Positions 53,861 to 62,239 of a stretch of DNA of 64,000 nucleotides are shown one piece after another. The position numbers and the translations under genes were made by a program. The stretch covers positions 185,972-249,971 of the forward strand of contig NZ_MSJR01000004.1 in the NCBI RefSeq assembly GCF_002078605.1, written 5' to 3'. The notes beneath the pieces are model-generated. The model made no database searches, was not told the origin of the DNA, and worked only from the letters and a program-made list of their open reading frames with translations. The stretch is from Salegentibacter sediminis (GTDB taxonomy: Bacteria > Bacteroidota > Bacteroidia > Flavobacteriales > Flavobacteriaceae). The first letter of the stretch is position 1; each line of letters starts with the position of its first letter.

Positions 53861-53868
53861 TACATTTG
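53861..53868 (+). promoter_or_regulatory. -7 promoter element of the ACT-domain gene (TACATTTG)
   Basis: TACATTTG fits TAnnTTTG and lies 23 bases before the ATG at 53892. The divergent lysC promoter must lie in the same 100-base interval. I see no clear -33 TTTG. Confidence 0.5.
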
Positions 53869-53891
53869 CACAAAATGTATAATAATTAACA

Positions 53892-54536
53892 ATGAAAACC
53901 ATAACGACCTGCGTTCACGATATTATTCGGCACCAACCTTTTTTAGATGATGCTATTGCGAGAGATATCGTTAATTTTAGTGGTCTTGCTGCCGATATCC
54001 AACCTGAAGTTGAAGCTGAAATGAAAAAACCGGTAAAGCAGGGTTCTATCATTATGGCTTTGCGAAGATATGCGCCCCGGAGAACTAAAATAAATATGAG
54101 GCATCTCAGGGAACTGGGTGATATTGTGGTTCGTTCGGGAATAACAGAATACACCTTCCTCAATTCAAAAAGCATTATCGCTAATAAAGCAAGGTTGCTC
54201 GAGGCTGTTAAGGATCAAACCGGGGTTTATCTTAATTATTCCAGTAATTACCAGGAAAGCAATATCCTGGTTTCTGCCAGTCTCACCGATTTGGTTCAGG
54301 ATTGTTTTAAGAATGAAGTGAGAGTCTCTGTAAAGAAAGAGTTATCTTCTATAACCATAGCCCTACCAAAAAATAGTTCCCAATCTGTGGGGCTTTATTT
54401 CTATCTTTTTAAACTCCTGGCATACGAGGGAATTCCCGTTTTCGAGATGATTTCTACCTCAAACTATTTTGCTATTTTCCTGGAGAAGGAATATGTAAAC
54501 AAGGCATTTTTACTTCTCAATGAAATTAAACAATAG
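53892..54536 (+). CDS. ACT-domain-like (aspartate-kinase-related) regulatory protein
   Basis: This 214-residue protein begins MKTITTCVHDIIRHQPFLDDAIARDIVNFSGL, a helical region, followed by an IIMALRRYAPRR helix and two beta-alpha-beta repeats (GVYLNYSSNYQESNILVSASLTDLVQDCF; ITIALPKNSSQSVGLYFYLFKLLAYEGIPVFEMISTSNYFAIFLEKEYVNKAFLLL). The second repeat looks like a C-terminal ACT domain of aspartate kinase. There is no kinase domain. Given its divergent position beside lysC, it may sense an amino acid and regulate that branch. I have no direct evidence for DNA binding. Confidence 0.7.
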   Translation: MKTITTCVHDIIRHQPFLDDAIARDIVNFSGLAADIQPEVEAEMKKPVKQGSIIMALRRYAPRRTKINMRHLRELGDIVVRSGITEYTFLNSKSIIANKARLLEAVKDQTGVYLNYSSNYQESNILVSASLTDLVQDCFKNEVRVSVKKELSSITIALPKNSSQSVGLYFYLFKLLAYEGIPVFEMISTSNYFAIFLEKEYVNKAFLLLNEIKQ

Positions 54537-54537
54537 T

Positions 54538-54690
54538 CTACCAGAAATCGAAATAGAATCCTGTGATAGCCACAACGGCAATTAAGATCGCCAGTATTAT
54601 TATGATGAAGAAGGTGCCAAACCTGGTTTTCTTATTATCCTGAAGAATATAGTCTTCAGATTCATTATCATCCCTGTCTCTTATTTGCAT
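54538..54690 (-). CDS. 50-residue single-helix membrane protein
   Basis: A 50-residue ORF (ATG 54690, TAG 54538) has an acidic cytosolic head (RDRDDNESEDYILQDNKKTR), one hydrophobic helix (FGTFFIIIILAILIAVVAITG) and the C-terminus FYFDFW. The clear soluble-head-plus-helix layout and the fit between neighbours (one base after the previous stop, 16 bases from the next) suggest a real small gene. The function is unknown. Confidence 0.6.
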   Translation of the reverse strand: MQIRDRDDNESEDYILQDNKKTRFGTFFIIIILAILIAVVAITGFYFDFW

Positions 54691-54706
54691 TTTAAAATTT
54701 AGCTGG

Positions 54707-55546
54707 TCAATCATTTATCTGATACCACCAAACCGAATTCTGCCGGTTCATGGGCAACACCATCTTTCCGGAATCGGCATGGAAAAGAATGTCGCCGGAA
54801 CTTTTTTCTGATGTTAATATTTTATGAGTTTTCCCCTTCCTGTCAATTTCATGTACCTCGCCGGTGGCCCAATCTGAAATATAAAAATTGTTATTATTAT
54901 TAAGCTGAATTCCGTCCAGATTACCAATTGGTTTTTCAGAGATTTTCGTGATCTCCTTGCTCTCAAGAGCCACTTTTAAAAGATTTCCTCCGTCTTCCTT
55001 ACCCCAGGCAGCTACATAGATATAATCATCAACCACCAGCAGACCATTGGGAAATTCAAGTTTCTCTGTGCTTAGCCACTGGCTCACTTTATCAGCATCT
55101 TTTTTCAAAATATAAATACTGCTATTCCCCGAATCTGAGATATAAATATTGCCCTCATCATCTGCGGTTATATCATTGAGAAATGCTGAACCTTCCACTT
55201 CTATACGCTTGTTTATACTCCCGGTTTCAATATCCATTATTACCAGATAGGTATTATCGCTTACGTAAAGTAGGTCGTCCCAAACCAGCAGTCCTTTAGG
55301 ATCATTGAGGCCGGTAATCCAATTTAACTCGAGGACCTCACCTTCAAGGTTTGTTTTAGATATAAAACCATCTCCCGGGTCTTTTTCCCCAATATTGGAT
55401 ATATACACAAGTTCCCGATCTTCATCATAAACCACTGATTCAGGATGGCTAAAACCATCAGTTTTCTTAATAAGTTCTGCAGTCTTTTGTTGAGCGAAAG
55501 CAAAGGAACCGGTAATAAGAATGGCGAATAGCAATAAATTTTTCAT
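54707..55546 (-). CDS. Secreted SMP-30/gluconolactonase-like beta-propeller protein
   Basis: The product has 279 residues from ATG 55546 (KNLLLFAILITGSFAFAQQ signal peptide); a longer frame from 55576 is unlikely. Repeated beta-propeller motifs are visible: PESVVYDEDRELVYISNIGEK, GLNDPKGLLVWDDLLYVSDN, FLNDITADDEGNIYISDSGN, FPNGLLVVDDYIYVAAWG, NLDGIQLNNNNNFYISDWATG and SGDILFHAD. This is the six-bladed SMP-30/gluconolactonase fold. It acts in the periplasm; the substrate, perhaps a lactone, is unknown. Acidic metal-site residues fall at the usual blade positions. Confidence 0.8.
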   Translation of the reverse strand: MKNLLLFAILITGSFAFAQQKTAELIKKTDGFSHPESVVYDEDRELVYISNIGEKDPGDGFISKTNLEGEVLELNWITGLNDPKGLLVWDDLLYVSDNTYLVIMDIETGSINKRIEVEGSAFLNDITADDEGNIYISDSGNSSIYILKKDADKVSQWLSTEKLEFPNGLLVVDDYIYVAAWGKEDGGNLLKVALESKEITKISEKPIGNLDGIQLNNNNNFYISDWATGEVHEIDRKGKTHKILTSEKSSGDILFHADSGKMVLPMNRQNSVWWYQIND

Positions 55547-55702
55547 AAGCTTCGGTTTTATTTTAAGGAATATCAATATACGAAAAAACCTATAAAATCA
55601 CTTTTAGGAAAAATCTCTGCGAGCTACCTAAAGTTTTCCTAATTCCAATTTCAGTAAAATTAAAACTGCCTAATTTAGAGTTACTAACTAATTTAAGTTG
55701 CT

Positions 55703-55834
55703 ATGAAAAATATAATCAGGGCCTTACTTGCCGGATGGGGAGCAAAAAAATTTGGAGGTGGTTGTGGGTGTTTCGGCATGCTTGTAGTATTTATAATCCT
55801 TTGGATAATTTTGGGATATCTGGGATTGGGATAG
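55703..55834 (+). CDS. 43-residue Gly/Cys-rich small membrane protein
   Basis: ATG 55703 to TAG 55834, 43 residues. A basic amphipathic start (KNIIRALLAGWGAKKFGGG) leads to a GCGCFG turn and one hydrophobic helix (MLVVFIILWIILGYLGLG). The compact architecture resembles small conserved Bacteroidota proteins. It sits alone between minus-strand genes. The two cysteines could bind metal, haem or a lipid; that is only a guess. Confidence 0.55.
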   Translation: MKNIIRALLAGWGAKKFGGGCGCFGMLVVFIILWIILGYLGLG

Positions 55835-55850
55835 AAAAGAAAAGAGCGGT

Positions 55851-56300
55851 TTATTTCTTTCCGGAAATTGTATCGGAAACAAAATATATCATCAATTTTT
55901 TCCTGCCAAACTGCCTTGCTTTTTGAACATCTTCATCCATATAAATATCTATTTTATTTTTCCAGCGGTAATGCATTTTATCCTTAACAAGAAAAACCCC
56001 GTCAAAACCTTCAATTTTAACGGGGGTATTATAATCAAGACCTCTTTCGATAAGATCCCTGGAAACAGCGATGGCTTTTAAGCCTGGTTTTAAAGTATCT
56101 CCCCAGGCGGCAATATGGGGATTACCACCTGTGGTTTGCCAGCTCAAAGAGTTATAAGCCGAAGCAGTAACCTCAAGACTATCCCAAACCACTATAGACT
56201 CGGGAGTTTTTTCAGCATCAAAATTGCAGGACGTAAAACCTGTGATAAAATATAAAAAAGTACAAAAAAGCACTAATGGAAACAGGCGCATAAGCATCAT
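55851..56300 (-). CDS. 3D-domain lipoprotein (MltA/RlpA-like beta-barrel)
   Basis: The product has up to 149 residues; three ATGs compete at the start (56300, 56297, 56291). The N-terminus is a lipoprotein signal (LFCTFLYFITGFTSC). A 3D domain follows: VTASAYNSL, WGDTLKPGLKAIAVSRDLIERGLDYNTPVKIEG and KNKIDIYMDEDVQKARQFGRKKLMIYFV, where the family's three Asp positions are D in WGD, a mid-chain D, and IDIYM. Such domains occur in MltA lytic transglycosylases and cell-wall enzymes. A role in peptidoglycan handling is likely but unproven. Confidence 0.78.
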   Translation of the reverse strand: MMLMRLFPLVLFCTFLYFITGFTSCNFDAEKTPESIVVWDSLEVTASAYNSLSWQTTGGNPHIAAWGDTLKPGLKAIAVSRDLIERGLDYNTPVKIEGFDGVFLVKDKMHYRWKNKIDIYMDEDVQKARQFGRKKLMIYFVSDTISGKK

Positions 56301-56358
56301 TACTTAAATAATTACAGTTTGTTTCTAAACGCCAGAATCCCCAAAATATTTAAACAAA

Positions 56359-57807
56359 CTACCAATCTTTACGGTAGTCCCGTTTCACAAATTGGTTCAC
56401 TTCATCCAGGTTGGTAACCTTCATATTTTCGGCATCCCAAAGCATTTTTACATCCCGACCCGGATATTCAAAATATTTGTCACCATTTTCCCGGGTCTTC
56501 TCATTGCGCACATCAATACCTCTTAGGGAAAGATTTGCGATAAGCAGAGTTTCGGTTAGCGGGCCAGAGATTTCAAAGGGCGCACTAAGTTCCTTTTTAC
56601 CATAACCGGCAATAGCAGCATCCACCCACTGGCCGTAATGGCCATCGGCACCACCTTCTACTCTGGCATACTTTTGAGGAACATTAACTTCTTCGGTTTT
56701 AGAAGTAGGTAATAATTGAGGGTTTTCTCCATAGGTACCACACATCATTTTTCCTTTAGTACCAATAAAGAGCACCCCATTTCCTCCATCACCAAAAGTT
56801 TCATTGGGCCCTAACTCTTCAGGACGCATAGGTTTTATTCCGCCGTCCATCCAGTGCAGGGTAATATCGGTATCTGTTTTGTCTGTCTTTGGAAAGGTCA
56901 TAATCACGTGGCTTGAAGGCGGACAACTTTCAGGGAAGTAACCGCGCTTAAATTCATCTACATAAACACTACCTACACTACTTTGTACATCTTTAGGATA
57001 ATTGAGATTTAATATGCGATAAGGAGCTTCAATTAAATGGCAACCCATATCGCCAAGTGCTCCTGTACCGTAATCCCACCAACCACGCCAGTTGAATGGA
57101 ACAAGCCCATTTACGTAATCCTTATATGGAGCAGTTCCCAGCCATAAATTCCAGTCGAGTTCTGAAGGGACTGTAGCATTAGGCTGCTCTGGCCATGGGA
57201 TACCCTGTGGCCATACAGGACGGTCTGTCCAGCAAAATACGGTATGAACTTTTCCAATAAGATCGGCATCATACCATTCCCGGAGTTTTCTAACTCCATC
57301 TCCCGAGGCTCCCTGGTTACCCATTTGGGTTACCACTTTATTTTTCTTAGCAGTTTCGGTAAGTTGTCTGGCTTCATAAATATCATGAGTCAGAGGTTTT
57401 TGTACATACACATGTTTTCCCAGTTCCATGGCTGCCTGGGCCTGGATTGCATGGTTATGGTCTGGTGTGGAAACAGAAACTGCATCGAAGTTTTTAGCCT
57501 CTTTTTCAAACATTTCTCTCCAATCCTTATAATATTTTGCCTTAGGAAAACGGCCTATTGAAGTAGCGGCCCGGCGGTCATCAACATCGCATAAAAAACC
57601 AATATCGGCTTTTCCGGTATTGGCAAAATTCTGAATATCACTTTGACCTTTTCCCCCCACGCCAATTCCTGCCACAATAAGTTTATCACTAGGGGCCAGA
57701 AATCCGGGGCCTCCCATTACATGCCGGGGAATAATGCTTATCCCGGCAGTAACCAGAGCAGTACTTTTAATAAAATTCCTTCTGGAATTAAATTTATTTT
57801 TTTCCAT
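56359..57807 (-). CDS. Tat-exported Gfo/Idh/MocA-family oxidoreductase
   Basis: This 482-residue protein has a Tat signal with a twin arginine (SRRNFIKSTALVTAGISI). The NAD(P)-binding Rossmann domain then starts as KLIVAGIGVGGKGQSDIQNF, followed by DAVSVSTPDHNHAIQAQAAMELGKHVYVQKPLTHDIYEAR, the EKP-like motif appearing as QKPL. A long C-terminal alpha/beta domain follows. Periplasmic members of this family are frequent in Bacteroidota and act on sugars or glycosides, sometimes as retaining glycosidases with bound NAD. The substrate is not assignable. It appears monocistronic. Confidence 0.88.
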   Translation of the reverse strand: MEKNKFNSRRNFIKSTALVTAGISIIPRHVMGGPGFLAPSDKLIVAGIGVGGKGQSDIQNFANTGKADIGFLCDVDDRRAATSIGRFPKAKYYKDWREMFEKEAKNFDAVSVSTPDHNHAIQAQAAMELGKHVYVQKPLTHDIYEARQLTETAKKNKVVTQMGNQGASGDGVRKLREWYDADLIGKVHTVFCWTDRPVWPQGIPWPEQPNATVPSELDWNLWLGTAPYKDYVNGLVPFNWRGWWDYGTGALGDMGCHLIEAPYRILNLNYPKDVQSSVGSVYVDEFKRGYFPESCPPSSHVIMTFPKTDKTDTDITLHWMDGGIKPMRPEELGPNETFGDGGNGVLFIGTKGKMMCGTYGENPQLLPTSKTEEVNVPQKYARVEGGADGHYGQWVDAAIAGYGKKELSAPFEISGPLTETLLIANLSLRGIDVRNEKTRENGDKYFEYPGRDVKMLWDAENMKVTNLDEVNQFVKRDYRKDW

Positions 57808-58115
57808 AAAAAAGTTTAGGTTTAAGTTGGGTTAAATCTCCAGGGTTAATTGGAGGAAATTCTAAATTTAAGTTAATAAATGTATCTTTTAATATTTAAA
57901 ATTCCAATTAAACAACTGTATATATTGATTCCCAGACTATTGCGTGTCGCCTGCTTTGCCGGTATTTAGAAATTCTTTAGATTTTGAACATTGTTAATCT
58001 TTACCCAAGACCGGGGATTCTCCGGTGCTTAATTTGGGTTTCATTTTAATAACTGTACCTTTGCAGCTTTAAAAGGCTGAAAATTAGCCTATTTTTAAAC
58101 TCGAAAAATATTATT
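57808..58115. other. 308-base non-coding gap with the FKBP promoter
   Basis: The gap holds the promoter described below and an AT-rich stretch with no ORF of interest. No RNA gene or hairpin stands out. Confidence 0.5.
58033..58063 (+). promoter_or_regulatory. Full Bacteroidota promoter: TTTG - 19 bases - TACCTTTG
   Basis: TTTG (58033-58036) and TACCTTTG (58056-58063) are separated by 19 bases, matching the -33/-7 consensus of the Bacteroidota primary sigma factor. The FKBP gene starts about 50 bases further on. This is the best promoter in the window. Confidence 0.78.
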
Positions 58116-58547
58116 ATGAGTCAAGTAAAGCAAAATGATACGGTAAAGGTACATTACACCGGAAAACTAACTGACGGGCAGGTTTTTGACAGCTCTGTGG
58201 AGCGTGGAGAACCTATTGAGTTCACAATGGGACAGGGGCAGTTAATTCCAGGTTTTGAAAAAGGCCTTATCGATATGGAGGTTAACGAAAAGAAAACCAT
58301 AAATATCCCGAAAGAAGAAGCTTACGGAGAGCCAAGAGAAGAACTTATCCAGGAAGTGCCAAAATCTCAGCTTCCTGAAGAGATCAAACCTGAAGTAGGA
58401 ATGGGCCTTGTTTCTAAAAGCCCTGATGGTCAGGAAATGAACCTTGTAGTTAAAGAAGTAAAAGACGAATCTATCGTGGTAGACGGTAATCACCCTCTAG
58501 CCGGAAAAGATCTTGTTTTTGATCTTGAAGTAGTGGAGATCAAGTAA
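58116..58547 (+). CDS. FKBP-type peptidyl-prolyl isomerase, SlyD-like
   Basis: This 143-residue protein has the FKBP core KVHYTGKLTDGQVFDSSVERGEPIEFTMGQGQLIPGFEKGLIDMEVNEKKTINIPKEEAYGEP, then an inserted-flap domain (EVPKSQLPEEIKPEVGMGLVSKSPDG) typical of SlyD/FkpA-like enzymes. The C-terminus DLVFDLEVVEIK closes the barrel. It lacks the His-rich metal-binding tail of E. coli SlyD. It should accelerate proline isomerisation and act as a cytosolic chaperone. It is monocistronic, with its own promoter and terminator. Confidence 0.94.
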   Translation: MSQVKQNDTVKVHYTGKLTDGQVFDSSVERGEPIEFTMGQGQLIPGFEKGLIDMEVNEKKTINIPKEEAYGEPREELIQEVPKSQLPEEIKPEVGMGLVSKSPDGQEMNLVVKEVKDESIVVDGNHPLAGKDLVFDLEVVEIK

Positions 58548-58569
58548 TAATCAACACACTTTTATATAA

Positions 58570-58606
58570 AAAACCCCTGGAGTCTAAAGATTTCAGGGGT
58601 TTTATT
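58570..58606 (+). terminator. Intrinsic terminator after the FKBP gene
   Basis: Stem AAAACCCCTG with CAGGGGTTTT around an interior loop (58570-58604), ending in a T-rich run. It also lies just beyond the minus-strand 57-residue ORF. Confidence 0.75.
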
Positions 58607-58611
58607 ATTCA

Positions 58612-58785
58612 TCAATCGTCTACCAAATCTTTAAGTTCTTCGTAACTGGCATTGGTTTTAATCTGCAAGCCATTACTAAGCCCCACATGACACCCTGAAT
58701 CTACCTGGAAGGCGATATACATTATTTGTTCCTTATTAAGATAGAAGATATCATCATTCAGGTCTTTGATTTCTATAAATTTCAT
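58612..58785 (-). CDS. 57-residue conserved-looking small protein
   Basis: ATG 58785 to TGA 58612, 57 residues: KFIEIKDLNDDIFYLNKEQIMYIAFQ, then GCHVGLSNGLQIKTNASYEELKDLVDD. It is an alternating beta-strand protein reminiscent of FlbD or LytTR-like small folds, without membrane segments. It lies 79 bases beyond the stop of the amidohydrolase gene on the same strand and could be the last gene of the ligase operon, though a gap of that size leaves this open. Confidence 0.6.
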   Translation of the reverse strand: MKFIEIKDLNDDIFYLNKEQIMYIAFQVDSGCHVGLSNGLQIKTNASYEELKDLVDD

Positions 58786-58864
58786 CTTTTAAAAATTTAT
58801 TCAATTTATGAAATATCAGGCAATTTTTGGAATTTTTAAATACGGAAAGTTTGCAATTTCGGTA

Positions 58865-59548
58865 TTAATTTAAGGTCTTTTGAAGGGCATTAAAGACGGT
58901 ATTTTTAAGTTTTAAACCCATCTTGTTATCCTTTACAAATTTCTGATTTACTTCCAGTTCAATTCCGGAATAATTCTCCGGAAATTTTCTTCTAAGGTAT
59001 GTTGTAAAACCATCGGCCTTCCCCCGGTAAGGATAATTAAACCTTATTTTTAGCTTGGGATCTATGATCCTTAAGTTTGATCTTAAATCCTGGCAGAATA
59101 CTTTCTCAGTTTTTCGCGAAGGATCGTAAAGCAAACCTATATCTGCATTTCGTAACCTGCCATTTAGAACAGGAGTAAAACTATGAATAGATAAATGTAT
59201 AACCTGCTCCCCGCTTTCAATTAATTGTTTAATTTGCTTTTCAACTTCATTCCTGTATGGATTATACCAGGTGGTGATTATCTTATTTTTTTCTGCTGAA
59301 GAAAGTCCTTTGGTAAATTCAGAAAATAGATCAGGATGTCCAATAGACCGGTTCACCTCCACCAACAACCTACTAATGGCATAAGTGGCGCTAAAATCGC
59401 CCAAGGCTATAAGATCTTTAAAAAGATCTAATGCTCCGGGATCATATCCCCGGTGGCTATTAAGAATATCCCGGGCTTCCGGGAATAGATATCTGTAATT
59501 CCCGGGAATTTGATTAGATGCATGTTCGCAGGTAAAAACAATTTTCAC
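58865..59548 (-). CDS. N-formylglutamate amidohydrolase-like hydrolase
   Basis: This 227-residue protein begins with GTG at 59548: KIVFTCEHASNQIP, then SHRGYDPGALDLFK, SRLLVEVNRSIGHPDLFSEFT and HLSIHSFTPVLNG, the HutG/N-formylglutamate amidohydrolase metal motifs. In histidine degradation the enzyme releases formate, but no hut genes are here. The context suggests hydrolysis of an amide made by the two upstream ligases. The GTG overlaps the GCS2 stop (GTGA at 59545-59548), showing translational coupling. Confidence 0.85.
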   Translation of the reverse strand: MKIVFTCEHASNQIPGNYRYLFPEARDILNSHRGYDPGALDLFKDLIALGDFSATYAISRLLVEVNRSIGHPDLFSEFTKGLSSAEKNKIITTWYNPYRNEVEKQIKQLIESGEQVIHLSIHSFTPVLNGRLRNADIGLLYDPSRKTEKVFCQDLRSNLRIIDPKLKIRFNYPYRGKADGFTTYLRRKFPENYSGIELEVNQKFVKDNKMGLKLKNTVFNALQKTLN

Positions 59549-60765
59549 ATTTTAAATAATTGATTGCTCACCAGGCATTCTCCAAGTTGTTCATATACCT
59601 TTCTTATTTTTTCTTCTGAAAAATCATGATCGAGTTTCCTGAGAATTCTGGTTGAAAGGCTGCCATTTTCTAAAATATATTCGATGGTCTTCTGATGTTT
59701 AATGGATATCCGGGATTGTAATTTTTCGTATAATTTCTCCCAGATTTGTTGAACATTGGCTTCCTGTTTAATTCCGAAAATCTTTAAGTAGGCTTCGTTA
59801 CTAATTTGTGTGGTTTCAGCATTTTCAATCACCGAATTAAAAATTTGAAAAAGTTCCTCCTCATGCCATTTCTTAAGTTCGTCTAAAGCAATTAATTCCC
59901 CATTTACAAGTAATTTCAAACTTTCAATAATCAAAACAGCTATTGCTATATCGGCGGCCGGGCACTCCTGAATATCTATTACCCGTATTTCTATTGCGTT
60001 TCTGTCAAATCTTGCAATGGCACCCCTGGAATTAAGAAAATGATGATCAAGAATATTTTCTGTATCGAAGGGTTTGATAGCCGCATTTATGGGTTTGAAA
60101 ATTTTTTGATAGTAATCTGCCTTGGTAAAAACCTGCTCGGGAATTACTTTTCCCGTCATTTGCGGAATCTCTTTCTGATTGGTTTTATAGACTTCCAGGC
60201 GGGAATCTTTAAAACCTGTTGCTTTTCCTTCAAAAATTGGGGAACTCGCGCTTAAGCCGGGAATGATGGGTAGCAGGATTCTAACGGCTGCATGTAGTTT
60301 TCCAAATTCAGAATCATTATAAAATGGTAAATTAATATGCATACTTTGCACATTGCTCCATCCATGCCCGCTACAATCAAAAATACGGTTGTATAAGGCG
60401 TAGATCTTGCTATAAGTGTGCTTCCATAGCTGAGTTTGGGTTTTGGGTTGCATTAATGGATGAGAGGCAGATGGTAAAAGCAGCGTATTATATTCCTTAA
60501 GAAGAGCATTTATCTCCTGAATATTTTCAGCAAAAATCGCATCCAGATCTTCCATGTTGTTAGTTGGTCCATTGGTCTTTAATTCAAGCACATGGGCTAC
60601 CAGCTCATTGCTCCATTCAATTTCACCATTATCAATATCAGCGGTTAAGCTGCCGTTTTTCTTAATGAAAAGCTGATCCACAATCGGGTTTACTTCCAGG
60701 CTTTCATTTTTTACCAACATATATTCCAGCTCAATCCCAAAAACTTCAAAGAGGTGATAATTCAT
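59545..60765 (-). CDS. GCS2-type carboxylate-amine ligase
   Basis: This 406-residue protein has the glutamine-synthetase-like fold of the GCS2 glutamate-cysteine ligase family: FGIELEYMLV (ATP/metal-binding Glu pair), EWSNELVAHVLELKTNGP, CSGHGWSNVQSMHINLPF and FDRNAIEIRVIDIQECPAADIAIAV. It forms an amide bond between a carboxylate and an amine using ATP. True glutathione synthesis is unlikely, since the organism carries bacillithiol genes. Two bases separate it from the RimK-like ligase and four bases overlap with the amidohydrolase, so all three should be made together. Confidence 0.85.
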   Translation of the reverse strand: MNYHLFEVFGIELEYMLVKNESLEVNPIVDQLFIKKNGSLTADIDNGEIEWSNELVAHVLELKTNGPTNNMEDLDAIFAENIQEINALLKEYNTLLLPSASHPLMQPKTQTQLWKHTYSKIYALYNRIFDCSGHGWSNVQSMHINLPFYNDSEFGKLHAAVRILLPIIPGLSASSPIFEGKATGFKDSRLEVYKTNQKEIPQMTGKVIPEQVFTKADYYQKIFKPINAAIKPFDTENILDHHFLNSRGAIARFDRNAIEIRVIDIQECPAADIAIAVLIIESLKLLVNGELIALDELKKWHEEELFQIFNSVIENAETTQISNEAYLKIFGIKQEANVQQIWEKLYEKLQSRISIKHQKTIEYILENGSLSTRILRKLDHDFSEEKIRKVYEQLGECLVSNQLFKM

Positions 60766-60767
60766 GA

Positions 60768-62219
60768 TTATTTTTTTTCAAGTCGGCTTTTAAAAGCACT
60801 TAGAATATCAGTATAAACCTGATCGCCATAATATCCATCTTCTACCCCGGTGTCTATATTTGGATTATCGTTTATTTCTATCACCAGAGCGCGGCCATTT
60901 ATCTCTTTCACGTCTATTCCAAAAAGTCCTTTCCCCATTATTTTAGCTGATTTCAAGGCAGCATCCAATACTTTTTTGGGTATTTCTTCTATGGGTAAAC
61001 TATCGGCATTACCGTCCTGGTTTTCCTTTTCGGCGGCGTTCCAGTTATAGATCTGCCAGTGATCTTTGGCCATATAATACCTACAGGCATAGAATGGTTT
61101 ATCATCTAATATTCCAATACGCCAGTCGTATTCTGAAGGTAAGAATTCCTGAGCGATAACCAGATCAGACTTTTTAAGCATGGAAGTTACCATTTCCTGA
61201 TATTCTTCGGCAGTAGAGGCTTTTTTCACACCAAAAGAGAAAGTCGAATCGGGAGATTTAAGTACCACAGGAAGCCCGGTAACTTCAACCACTGAATTTT
61301 TATTGTCCTTATGAACAATTACGGTTTTAGGGGTAGGAATTCCGGCATTTTGAAGGGCTTCAGCCATAAAAACCTTGTTACAGCATTTTAAAATCGCCTC
61401 GGGATAATCTATAATGGCAATTTCTTCCTGTTGGGCCTTTCGGGCAAAGGCATAAGCTTCGTTGTTCACCTCGGTACTTTGCCTTATAAATAATGCATCA
61501 AAAGCAGATAAACGGGAAAGGTCTTTAGGCGACACTACTTCTACATAAAAACCCATCTTTTCACCTATTTCGGTAAATTTTTTAATGGCTTTAGAATTAC
61601 TAGGTGGTGCGGGATCCTCCGGATTAACCAGAATCGCCAGGTCATAATCGGCATTAACCGTACGCGGAGTATCATAGCGTTTTTTAGTAAAATACTGGGC
61701 AGCAAACTGCCGCATACTTTCTTTATGTTCTTCGGGAATTTCAGCTTCAGAAATTGCCTTTATATTTTTAATATTCCATTTGGTGGTAAAGTTAAATCGT
61801 ACCCGTAGAAAGGGTATTTGGAAATGCCGGTGAAACATTGCACTGAGTTCCCGGTATTTTTGAGCAACGTTCTGCCCAAAATAAATGCTAAGGGTAAATT
61901 CCTGGGATTTAATGTTTTTTAAGCTTTTCTGAATGAGGTCATCAAATTCTTCGGAAACGATTTTTACCAGTTTTGGCTCTCGAAGATCCACCAGATTTGT
62001 TACTGTAGGAATTGCCAGGTGGCCCCGGGCTTCGGCTAAAAGAGAAACATAATATCCCCGGGACTGGTAGGAATAATCCTTGCAGAGATTAAATACCCGG
62101 GCTTTTTTAAACTTCGCATATTCCGGATTGGTTAAGTAAGCCTGAGCTGAAATTATTCGAATATTTTCAAGTTCCAGGTTCCAGGTTTCAGGCTGGTTAA
62201 CCACAATAAATTTTTCCAT
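60768..62219 (-). CDS. RLAN-domain plus ATP-grasp (RimK-like) ligase
   Basis: The product has 483 residues from ATG 62219; a TTG one codon earlier is less likely. The first 180 residues (YLTNPEYAKFKKARVFNLCKDYSYQSRGYYVSLLAEARGH; LSAMFHRHFQIPFLRVRF) match the RLAN domain that precedes certain RimK-like enzymes. The rest is ATP-grasp: DYPEAILKCCNKVFMAEAL, LPVVLKSPDSTFSFGV, VIAQEFLPSEYDWRIGILDDK and GKGLFGIDVKEINGRALVIEINDNPNID. RimK-type enzymes add glutamate or other amino acids to a carboxylate. The substrate is unknown. It heads the operon of three. Confidence 0.87.
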   Translation of the reverse strand: MEKFIVVNQPETWNLELENIRIISAQAYLTNPEYAKFKKARVFNLCKDYSYQSRGYYVSLLAEARGHLAIPTVTNLVDLREPKLVKIVSEEFDDLIQKSLKNIKSQEFTLSIYFGQNVAQKYRELSAMFHRHFQIPFLRVRFNFTTKWNIKNIKAISEAEIPEEHKESMRQFAAQYFTKKRYDTPRTVNADYDLAILVNPEDPAPPSNSKAIKKFTEIGEKMGFYVEVVSPKDLSRLSAFDALFIRQSTEVNNEAYAFARKAQQEEIAIIDYPEAILKCCNKVFMAEALQNAGIPTPKTVIVHKDNKNSVVEVTGLPVVLKSPDSTFSFGVKKASTAEEYQEMVTSMLKKSDLVIAQEFLPSEYDWRIGILDDKPFYACRYYMAKDHWQIYNWNAAEKENQDGNADSLPIEEIPKKVLDAALKSAKIMGKGLFGIDVKEINGRALVIEINDNPNIDTGVEDGYYGDQVYTDILSAFKSRLEKK

Positions 62220-62239
62220 CAATAAAATTAAATGAATAC

